A stretch of 64,000 nt of DNA. It comes from Eublepharis macularius (lineage: Eukaryota; Chordata; Lepidosauria; Squamata; Eublepharidae). The notes beneath the pieces were generated by a model that was given only the letters and a program-made list of their open reading frames with translations, was not told where the DNA came from and ran no database searches. The position numbers and the translations under genes were made by a program. How positions within the stretch are numbered: the first letter of the stretch is position 1; every line of letters starts with the position of its first letter. Shown in pieces: positions 55,130 through 64,000 of this stretch. Where the stretch lies: the NCBI RefSeq assembly GCF_028583425.1, contig NC_072800.1:90100501-90164500 (forward strand), written 5' to 3'.

Positions 55130-56120
55130 TTCATAGTCTATAATCTTGTATAATCAAACCATACATTATAGAACTTGCTTAAATTTACTTTTTAATATTT
55201 CACTTCTATTTAAATAGCTTTGTTCTGTCTTTCCCATCTCTCTTCATATCTATTGCTATGCATTGCCCAATGCATTTCTGTCATTCCCTATTTTAATTTA
55301 AATTTAATCTTGATTTTCATCTATATAACAAAAAAAAATCTAGAAATTCTGAAACTGATGTATTGTGTATAAAAGGTGCTAATTTTGCCACTGTTGCATA
55401 TTCATTCAGTTTATTCTTCCGTTCCTTCAAATCTGGACATTTCATCTTGCAAGGGAAATTTGGAAAAAATAATATGCATAACTTGCTTTCATCCTGGCTT
55501 TTCTCTTGCCCTCCGCCTCTCTCTGGTCACTTACTCCCAAGGAGGTTGGATCCAAATTAAATTTTCCACTCATGTCTACCCCCTTCCACTGGAACCCACT
55601 GATCATCACGGAAGATGACCCCTCAGAAACACAAGAGGCAAATAGGGGGGTCTACAGCAGAAGGTTGGAAATGGTGGAAATTACCTCACCTGTTAATGGA
55701 AAGTTCAGTCTCTATCCAACCCAAAGTGTTTGCCCCAGTTCAGATACGGTTGGGAAGTGGGCTCTCCTCCTTACTCCCCCACCACAGTAGTGCTTTTGTG
55801 CACCTTGTGGAGGGTTTTCCCCATCAATTTTGAGGGACTTTCTCAAACCCAGGCCGTTTCCACACCGTCCATTGTTCCCGCCTTTTTCTCGCTTTAGGTC
55901 TGTGTTTTGCTGAGTCACCTCCAACAACTCACCCTCCACATGCAGTCATCACAAGGAAAACCTCCAAACAGTCCCCCACAAAAAACGCGATTTTGGAGGG
56001 AAGATTGGGCACTTCCGTCATCTTAGAATAAAAGTCCCCATCCCTCTTTAATTTTTTTTAAACTTTGCACACGAACGATTGCATGCAGCTATTGTTGCAA
56101 GCAGGCTTCTGTGGCTGATC
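55130..56120. other. intergenic, little recognised
   Basis: A GCCGTTTCC-like terminus (ggccgtttccacaccgtcc) lies at 55853-55871 without a visible partner. Otherwise unassigned. Confidence 0.4.
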
Positions 56121-56124
56121 AGAA

Positions 56125-56360
56125 ATTTATTTATTTATGTCATTTATAGTCCACCTTTCTCACTGAGACTCAAGGCGGATTACATAGTGTAAGATTAGTA
56201 CAATCAGTAGCAAGGACAAGGGCAGGCATTTCGATACAGTGTCAAGAACATTTCCATAAACAATGTCACAGGGAATACAAGTTTACAAGTTTAGCAAGGA
56301 TCCAATATGGGGTTGAAGAATTGTTGAAGAAGAACATAATAAATTCTAGGACGGACATTA
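56125..56360 (-). repeat. LINE 3'-end-like interspersed repeat, intact site
   Basis: tttatttatttatgtcattt, atagtccacctttctcactg, caaggcggattacatagtgt. This copy preserves the empty insertion site of the 3381-3507 element. Confidence 0.55.
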
Positions 56361-56369
56361 AACAACATA

Positions 56370-57320
56370 ATATTTAATGTTTCCCCCCCTCTTTTCTGTA
56401 CTCCCCCCCCTTTTTTTTGCTTTAATAAAATAAAATAAAAATATAAAAAAACAATGTGAAGAAGGACGTTCAAGAGCTTCAGGGAAAGAACTGGGTGGAG
56501 ATTGAGAGAAGCAGAAAGTTTCTTCAGAAATCCTTTGATTCATATGCCAGAAAATGGGTGGGGGTGGGGAATGGAAACCCACAACAAAAGAAAACATCGG
56601 AGCAAGTGCAGTCCCAGTAAATACACAGAAAACCCAGTGGAAAAAAAACAATGATAAGATAACGTGCATTGCTTGGGGGAAAGCCACCGCAGTTCCAAGG
56701 GTGAACTGCACCTCTAAGGACATGGGGAACAGCCCGACTCTGTTGGAATGGTTTCGAAAAGATTGAAGCAACACCAAGATGACATCCATGTGGATGGGAA
56801 AGTCTAGATCTTCCCGGTCCTGCCAACATGCCACTATTTTCTCTGCTTTGGTCCCTGAGGTAGCCATTCCACACCCTGCCATAGGGGCTGGGGGGGATGT
56901 TTTTTTTAAAAAATCAGCAATTGAAAAATCAGTAGTATAGCACAATGTTGTCACAGTCTGCTTATCTCATTCTCTGAATTCCCAGCTTTTGATTTTAAAA
57001 AAGTAAAAATGGAATCTCTCCTGTTGCAAAGATATGCTCTTTGCCCTATATCTCTACAACAAAAGGGGCTAGAGACTTACATTTTAAAAAACTGAAAGCT
57101 GGGACTTCAGAGAACCTGAGAGGCAGATTGTTGCTAAGTTATCACAATATAATGATATATCAATGGCTGGTTTTTTTTTTTTAAAAAAAAGCCCTTAGTG
57201 CCTCAGTGTGTTGGCAGCAGCAATGGGGAAACTCCATAGGCCCATCCCCATGTGGAAAACTTCTCTCTACTTCTTTGTAAATACACAGATGTTCATTTCC
57301 ATGTATTTAAGGAGAAAAAA
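56370..57320. other. intergenic, nothing classified
   Basis: Homopolymer-rich unique-looking sequence. A 198-residue minus-strand frame lacks any recognised domain. Confidence 0.4.
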
Positions 57321-57322
57321 GG

Positions 57323-57525
57323 CCCTGACCTAGATAGCCCAGGTGTCTGATCTTGTCAGATCTCAGAAGCTAAGCAGGGTTGGCCATGGTTAGTAATTGG
57401 ATGGGAGACCTCCAAGGCAAACCAGGGTTGCTATGCAAAGGCAGGCAATGGCGAACCACCTCTGTTAGTCTCTTGCCATGAAAACCCCACCAGGGGTCGC
57501 TATAAGTCAACTATGACTTGAGGAC
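57323..57525 (+). repeat. 5S rRNA-derived SINE
   Basis: gccctgacctagatagccca, gatctcagaagctaagcagg, ttagtaattggatgggagac, tail ggggtcgctataagtcaact. No clear duplication. Confidence 0.82.
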
Positions 57526-57529
57526 AGGA

Positions 57530-59455
57530 TTTCATTTTCAGAGGGAAAAGGGCTGATAGGCAATTTCATACAACAGGGCTGGCCACAGCTACAATTCAGA
57601 GTTCCGCAGTCCTTGGACCACCTCAGGGCATGACTGAGCCACCTTCATTCATAACCTTGTACCAGTTTGCTGCTTCCTTTTCACTCCTTCCTGAACAGCT
57701 GGCACAGGGGAACTTTCAGCAAGGAGCTACGGTGGGCGAAACAGCGGGACCCTTCTCAGGCAGAGGTCCACAGTGGGAGAATACGATGGATCATTGCACA
57801 AAATACAATGTTTATTTGTAGCTTGTCAAATAGCAAAGCGTGCAAGATCTCGCTGCATTGAGAAGAACCCCCAACCCCCAACAACAACTAAAACCCATAA
57901 GGAAAAGTCGTATCGCGGAGCTTTGACCCCATCAGAATCGGGGCAGGTTTCCATTTCAGTCGCGGTGCCTCCTTGATGATGGACAAACACATTGTGCGAA
58001 AGAAGCGGGTCAGCTCTTTATCAAAGGCAGTGGGAGGATATGTCACTGTTGGGAGCAGAGAATCATTCCTTTCCATCACCCAGTTGTGGAAGGAGGTCAC
58101 AAGCCTTGGAGGAGAGCTGGATCCCTATGCTCTTATGACGTGGACCGTCTGAATTTCCATGAGGCTGTCTTAATGCTAAGCTCTGAGTAGGCGGTTTGGG
58201 AGTTGTTCTCAAATGACATCTGATAACAGAATTTTGTCCTTCCTTTCCCTGCCTGCAGGGAAGATGTTTACAAAAACAGAATCGGCTAGACAGAACTCAA
58301 AGTAGTGAGGGATGCCCAAAAGAGCACAGCTGTGCGCTCCTTTGCTGCATGCTCCATTCCAGCAGATACTGAATGGCAGGTACGAATTGGCTAGTATCAA
58401 TTTGCTGAACCAAGGCACTGGCATTTCCAGGGGTGAAGTCCATAAGAAAACTCCTCATCAGTTACTTTTCGAATGAAAAGCAGCCTTGATCTTGGAAGAG
58501 GAGGATCTAGTGCTGTCTCTCTCTTCAGGTTTCAGAGGGGGACAAACCAAAGAGTTAGAAAGATAGAGAGGTCAGGGCACTCTGTTTACTATTGTTTACT
58601 GCTCTGACTGTCCTTCGATATGCAGATTGCTATTCTCAGGATTTCCTCCTCCTGACTTCCTCCCTTTCACTCCTTCTCTTCCTGGCTTTGTTCCAGGCAA
58701 CACCTCTCTCCTTCTCCTCCCTTCATCTTGGCATCCATGTCCATCCTTGTCCATCCTTAGACTAGACAGGAAGTTAGGATCTGTCTCTCCTCCTTTCCTA
58801 TCAGAGTATGGAGTTCCTGCAATAAAGAACTCTCATTTCTTTTCTAAATATAAAGCAAGTGTATGATTTATTATTTTCATTCCTGCATACACAACAGCCA
58901 GCAGAACAAGCTCACAACCACCTATAATCACGCTTCCTATGCCACCCGACAGACTCTGCTAACAGCCCAGACATGGAATCCTTTAATTAGGTTTCTGGGG
59001 ACTATGTAACAATTTATTTATCACTTGAGAGGCGGCAATGTTGGGGCGGAGAAGCAAAAAGGGGTGCCTAACCCTTTCTCCACCAGCAATTTCCCCACTT
59101 GTTGCACACACCCCAAGCTGCTCCCCCCCCCCCATGGTGGTGAGATGACTTTGAGCAACAAAAGATGTCAAGACTTCAGGTGGGCAGCCAAAGAAACGTT
59201 GCCTTCTGGGATGCGCTTGGAATGCTGTGGCAGAGCTGGGCACTGCTTCACTGGTAGCCCCTGAAACTATTCCTGCAACAAAGGAGGTATTTGAGTTGCC
59301 TGTGGAGTCAGATTCCTGCTAGGAAGAAGGAAGTGGCCATAAACAAATGGTGGTGAACATACTGGAGTCAAACATTTCTGTCCCAGTTTCTCAAAATTTA
59401 TTCCACCTTTAAGCAAGTTTTCTCTCCCTTTCCCTTCTTGCTGCTAGTGCTGCTT
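57530..59455. other. intergenic, nothing classified
   Basis: No conserved frame, RNA gene or repeat recognised. Confidence 0.35.
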
Positions 59456-59469
59456 TATTGATTTCCTTC

Positions 59470-60000
59470 TTTCTTAATTTATTTATTTTTATTTATTTAT
59501 TTCAATTTTCTATTCCGCCCTCCCCACGGGCGGGCTCAGGGCGGATAACAACCTATTACAACACAATAAAAATCCCTTCTATATTAAAACATCAGCATAT
59601 TTCCATTCATACAGCGGCAGCAATCAGACTTACAAATTTAAAAACAGGATGTTGGGCAGCCTTCACAGGGAGAGTTAGAATTTTATACGCCCCTTTTTTC
59701 AGGCTGGCGGAGGCCCTGCCTCAGCCATGTGCCTGGCGGAACAACTCGATCTTGCAGGCCCAACGGAAGGATAGTAGGTCCTGCCAGGCCCTGGTCTCAG
59801 CAGACAGAGCGTTCCACCAGGTGGGAGCCAGGACCGAAAAGGCCCTGGCTCCGGTCGAGGCTAGGCTTCTTTTCAAGTATTGCTGTATTCTCCCCCTTCC
59901 TTTGGGGGATATTTTGGTGGTTTCTCTTCTGGAAATATCCGCTTTAAGAACTCCAGAGGAAGAAAAGGTTGCTATGCAAAATTCTTTCAATTATAGGGAA
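59470..60000 (-). repeat. CR1/L2-type LINE 3' end and ORF2 C-terminus, antisense
   Basis: Minus-strand frame has GARAFSVLAPTWWNALSAET and DLLSFRWACKIELFRQA (LINE C-terminal wording), then a 3' UTR that ends gccctgagcccgcccgtggg and an AT-rich tail at 59470-59520. Confidence 0.7.
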
Positions 60001-60852
60001 ACTTGTGGCTGAACTAGGTGTTCATGTTATGGTGGACTGGATTATTCCCTTTACTGGTATGTGCACGGTGCCTAATAAACCATATTAATTCATTTTACTC
60101 CAACCACTGGGGCTCTGTGCATTCCTCGCTGTCCTTTGCACACATGTGGACACTTTTCAAAGTGAAAATAATGACCCTGAGACGGTGCTTGCGTAAGGAA
60201 AAACAAAATCAATCCAAGCCCAAGAAAAAACCCACAATCCAAAGTATATCCATAACGTATTGGAAATGTTGCAAATAACAGCATCAGGCTGATCAAGGGC
60301 AAACCAAAACGTTTGGATCGGGAAGGGGAGTGAAAGGTGTGCTGGTGCATAAGACACGGGGTGGGATATTTACGTGGAGCGCCAGTCCTATGGAAAGACC
60401 AGTTTCTGCGTTGTCTCCCCTAAGCAGGGAGCCTGGTAAAAATAATGAAACCACTTGAGAAAAATCATGACGGAAAATGTCTGTATTTACAGATTTCAAA
60501 AGAAAGCAGCACTGTAGCTACTAAACTGGTCCAGGAGATGGTATCCGGACAAACCTCAAGGGCTGCCCTTACAGACTTTAAACCTGCATTCGGGGTGCAG
60601 GCTGGGCGCGTCCTTACGCATGAGAGTTGACCTGTCTGCTTCTCTCGAACGGCAGGCATTTGTTGCAGCATCCGCATACTCCACAGAATCGAGATCAGCT
60701 CTGTTTCTCACTCCTCGCCTGATAATGTTTAAATAGAGATAACTGCGGAAAGGACAGGGGTCTGGTGATATGAGACGCTGGTGTCCCAAACGAGGGCTGG
60801 AATTCCTTGACAATTCCTCCTTCCTCAGCAGGGCACTTTGGATGGAGCTTGC

Positions 60853-61012
60853 TCAGCTCTGGTTCTGCTTCTGCTGCCTCAGAGCCTGCAGAAAGATCTC
60901 CTTCACCCGGGCCATCGTCTCCTGGTACATCCGGAAGTCTTCCTCTTTTCTCTTCACCATGTTCTCCAAGGCGAGCTTCAAGTCTGCGTTCTCGTCCATT
61001 TGGACTGCCAGC
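60853..61012 (-). CDS. CCDC13: CCDC13 last coding exon
   Basis: Acceptor ccatag, 160 nt including the stop. It encodes 52 residues rich in Glu, Lys and Gln with regular Leu/Met/Ile positions, ending RQQKQNQS. Confidence 0.75.
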
Positions 61013-63221
61013 CTATGGAGACACATCCCGGTCAGTCTCGCCCAAATTCATGTAAACGGATGCAAGGGAAGAACGGAGCATGCTGTCTACGGCACATGCT
61101 GTGCCTCCTTTGTTGACCAATATGCAAGGCTGTATCCCCCCCCCCCGGCTACGCTGCTGGATGCCAGCTAGCAGTTCTAAAGACTGCAGCTTCCATGCAC
61201 ATTAAAAGGAAGTCCCTGGACTCTGTGGGTGAAGAACAAAAGAATGTGGAGGTGCTCAGAAAGCATCCGTGGAAGAGGCTGAAACCAGCAGAGGTCTGAA
61301 TCTCCGAACTTACTAGCAGAGACCCAGAGCCGAACTAAATGTGACAAGTTACTAGAGTTCAACACGTGTCTGCTTACCGGATGCAGCGACGCTCCGGGCG
61401 CCTTTTCCCCGCTCGCCTGGAGCATTGTTGCATTCCCCCCCCCGCTTGCCTGCCCCCTGCCCGAAGCCGCACTGCACAGCCCGGAGCTGCATAGCCCAGC
61501 GTCACTCTGTGGGGGCCGGGCGAGCGGGGGGCGGCGGAGGAAGATGAAGCGACGCTCCAAGTACCCTGTCTGCTGACCTCTTTGCTCGGCCCCTGCCCAA
61601 AGCCACGCTAGCAGCTAGCAGCGGCTAGGCACCCTGTCTGCTGTGCAGGGAAGGGGGGGCAGGAGAGGGGCCCTGAAACCCCCCCCCACACACCCAGCAG
61701 AGGGGAACAGGGGTGCCCGGCGAGAGCCCTACGCCTGCACTTCCCTCCCTGCTGCTCTGTAAACGTTAAACTTAAAGCTGCAAGGACGCCTACACTTCCT
61801 ATCAAACCTTGAGGTAAGCAGACACATGTTGAACTCTAGTAACTCGTCACGTTTTGTTCGGCTTCCAGGCTTCGCTTCTTTACCCGGAAGGGGAGTGAAT
61901 CCACCAGTTGAGGATCTGGTGCAGAGAATTCAGCCGCTGAAGAATGTAAGACAAAAATCCTCTAAGAGCCAAGCTACAAGTGACGCCTGACACAGGTTGG
62001 ACACTTGTCAGCTTCCCTCAAGTTTAGATGGGAAATGTAGGCGTCCTGGTTTTACAGCTTGGCTCTCCATTACAGCTGCAAGGCCAGGACGCCTACGTTT
62101 CCCATCAAAACTTGAGGGAAGCTGACAAGTGTCCAACCTGTGCCAGGCGTCAGTTGTAGCTTGGCTCTCAGTCCAGAATCCTGTGGTGCAGATGCATTTG
62201 GAAAGCTTATAAGCGGGCCATGAAGGCGCGACGTCTCCCCATCTCTGTTAACCAGGTGTATATTGTTACCTCTGATCTGGGAGGTTCTCTTTGGTTTAGA
62301 CAACCCTGAATTGATCTAATCCCTTTTCTGAGCCACCAAAGCCAGCCATCAACACTGCGGGGTTACTGTAGTGAGTGACTCAGCTCACCCCCCTCTAGAC
62401 TTCCACCTTTTCCTTTGCAGCAATGCGCCATGCTGCTCTTTCCAACCAGAGCTTCAAGGACAAACTCTGGCGACAGCCACTTGGCGTTCCCTTCCAGACC
62501 AACGGCAGGCAGCACACTGCAGCCGTACATGCTGTCCTCGCAGTGCAGCAGGGCTCCCTTTGCCGAGGCCAGAAAAAAAAATGCTGCTGACACTCCGCTT
62601 GCCTTGGCTCCACACAGGTGGCAAAGAGTACCTGCCACAACCCACCCCATATCTTCCTCTGGACTAGAAAGAGCACCAATCCCCCCCCTGCCCCGCCCGA
62701 TCAGGTTGACCACAGTTTTGACAATGCTGCACTGGTATAAACACCTGGATGCTTCTCCATCACTGGTTCAAGACCGCTTTTTGCAATTTCACACTTTATT
62801 TTTTTAGAACATCTTCATGCTGCATCGCTGGAAACGTGCCCGAGGCGGCTCACAAAATAAAAATAATAAAAACAACACATTAAAGAGAATTGAATAAAAA
62901 TCCACTTATCTTTGCCTTTTGCCCAAACACCCATACAGACACACCTTTGTAGCTGTTATGATGATCCGGCCTGAAACTCTTAGCAGAAATAGTTCGTTTT
63001 TCTTGGAGCTTTCCTCCCCATCTCTCAGAAGCAGAAACCTGAACTCTTTTAAACTGATTAATGAAAAATAGGAGGAAAACATTCCTACCGAGTGGACAAG
63101 GCTTCTATTTGGGACTCCAGAGGTACTTCCAAGAGTTGAGCCGATGGAGGATCTTTCTTGTCGTCCACATTCAAGCTGAACTTGGTGCTACCGAGGGACT
63201 GACCTGTCGGTACAGAGAGTG
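60853..63221 (-). CDS. CCDC13: Coiled-coil protein, last two coding exons; very probably CCDC13
   Basis: Two exons join in frame: 63221-63089 and 61012-60853. The first gives LSVPTGQSLGSTKFSLNVDD through QIEALSTR and the second LAVQMDENADLKLALENMVK through FLQALRQQKQNQS and TGA at 60855-60853. An Arg codon is split CG/G across the junction. Heptad-like spacing and high Glu/Lys/Gln content indicate coiled coil. CCDC13, a centriolar-satellite protein needed for ciliogenesis, is the neighbour upstream of HHATL in mammals and has the same orientation relative to it. The assignment therefore rests on synteny plus a plausible C-terminal sequence. The remainder (most of a roughly 700-residue protein) lies beyond the right edge. 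The acceptor at 63222 has an alternative (gacag) 18 bases further into the exon. Confidence 0.75.
61327..61864. mobile_element. foldback MITE, GAGCC-type termini, GC-rich loop
   Basis: GAGCCGAACTAAATGTGACA and agttactagagttcaacacg at the left, with inverse at the right ending CACGTTTTGTTCGGCTT. CCA flanks both sides. The 430-base loop is very GC-rich. It lies in the last CCDC13 intron. Confidence 0.7.
61976..62167. mobile_element. foldback MITE, GAGCCAAGC family
   Basis: 192 bp, well conserved arms (aagtttagatgggaaatgta and inverse). Flanks TAA and TCA. Last CCDC13 intron. Confidence 0.82.
62170..63085. other. CCDC13 last intron, remainder
   Basis: No element or exon recognised. Confidence 0.4.
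63089..63221 (-). CDS. CCDC13: CCDC13 penultimate coding exon
   Basis: Acceptor ttcacag, donor gtagga, 133 nt, phase 1 in and phase 2 out. It encodes about 43 residues, with NVDDKKDPPSAQLLEVPLES leading into the coiled coil. Confidence 0.7.
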
Positions 63222-63521
63222 CTGTGAAAGGGAACGGACGACCCACATTCTGGCGCTAATGTCAAAGGGGCCACGGTTCAACGGTGGGCCATGATGTTTA
63301 GCGTGCAGAAGGACTTGGGTCCGATCAGTCAGTTAAAAGGAAGCAAAAGACCCTTCTCCGCCTGAGACACTGGAGAGCTGTGAGCTAGCTGGATCAGTGG
63401 CCATGCGAGCGCCACGCAACTACTCAGTTCCACATCTGCAATGACTCAAAACATATAAAAACTCTGTGGAATGCTCTTGCGTTGGGGATGAATGTGACCT
63501 TACACCCTGGATTTAGAGTTA

Positions 63522-63708
63522 GAGCCAAGCTAGAAGTGATGAATTACACTTGAATGGCAAGTGAACAGACTCACATGTATTCCTCCCTGTTCCCTTGCGC
63601 TCCACTCGATCGAGCGGAGCGCAAGTGGAGCGCGAGTGAACAGGGAGGAATACATGTGAGTCTGTTCACTTGTCATTCAAGTGTAATTTGTCACTTCTAG
63701 CTTGGTCC
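63522..63708. mobile_element. foldback MITE, GAGCCAAGC family, third interior type, TSD TTA
   Basis: GAGCCAAGCTAGAAGTGATG, then aattacacttgaatggcaag and a palindromic core cactcgatcgagcggagcg, right end CACTTCTAGCTTGGTCC. TTA at 63519-63521 and 63709-63711. Confidence 0.82.
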
Positions 63709-63844
63709 TTAGTCTGAAATCATGCTGCCAGTATGAAACAGTAAAGCAGAAAGGAGAACGAACAGCTTATCCTGAACCCATCTGAGACGGAAGAAAGATT
63801 GCAGGAGGCGCAACATTTAGCTACGATATATGGACACCTGAAGC

Positions 63845-64000
63845 CCTTTTATACCAAATCAGATTCTTGTCTACTCTGATTGGCAGCAGATCTCCAGGGT
63901 CTCAGGCAGAGGTCTTTCACATCACCTATTACTTGATCCTTTCCGATGAAGATGCCAGGGTTCGAACCTGGGACCTTCTGCATGCCAGGCAGATGTTCTA
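63845..64000 (-). repeat. tRNA-Ala-like SINE, cut by window edge
   Basis: gtctcaggcagaggtctttc, acatcacctattacttgatc, box B-like gggttcgaacctgggacct, ctgcatgccaggcag. Confidence 0.75.

Noticed and set aside
61884-61936. 53-bp minus-strand segment with acceptor and donor (cttcag ... gtaaag) that could be a CCDC13 exon
   Set aside because: Direct splicing of 63089 to 61012 keeps a perfect coiled-coil frame (LSTR-LAVQM), whereas including the segment breaks the frame.

Overview
The window is a vertebrate nuclear locus, most likely from a squamate reptile. The evidence is a mixture of CR1, L1 and Bov-B LINEs, tRNA-derived SINEs, 5S rRNA-derived SINEs with a Bov-B-like tail, and many short inverted-repeat elements, all around genes of a conserved amniote block. 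Three genes are supported, all on the minus strand: KLHL40 (coding exons 10041 down to 910, with the last coding exon beyond the left edge), HHATL (complete, 11 coding exons, 38893 down to 18268, 503 residues) and the last two coding exons of what is very probably CCDC13 (63221 down to 60853, with the rest beyond the right edge). Every splice junction was read from GT/AG sites, and the reading phase agrees across all exons.

Layout: 1-10200 is KLHL40 with repeat-filled introns and a TATA-type promoter at 10181-10192. 10200-18100 is intergenic and full of repeats. 18104-38929 is HHATL, with many repeats in its introns. 38930-60850 is a gene-free interval of about 22 kb. 60853-64000 is the 3' end of CCDC13. 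KLHL40 and HHATL are both striated-muscle genes: KLHL40 protects thin-filament proteins, and HHATL is a catalytically dead-looking MBOAT protein of the ER/sarcoplasmic reticulum. CCDC13 is a coiled-coil centrosome/cilium protein.

The most unusual property is the number and variety of foldback (palindromic) elements. Target-site duplications readable in the window sort them into mechanistic groups: 3-bp (nine GAGCCAAGC-type elements, PIF/Harbinger-like), 5-bp (GCCGTTTCC-type), 8-bp (three hAT-like families with TIRs CAGGG..., TAGGGTTGCCA and TAGAGATGGGCA), and variable 7-14 bp (two families that look LINE-mobilised although palindromic). Several are nested, and two have an empty insertion site elsewhere in the window. 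One has had a single arm expanded into fourteen 52-bp tandem units. A copy of an HHATL exon edge also lies just downstream of HHATL itself.

No retroviral, LTR or Polinton-like element was recognised. Family names for the foldback elements are descriptive; I could not search repeat libraries.
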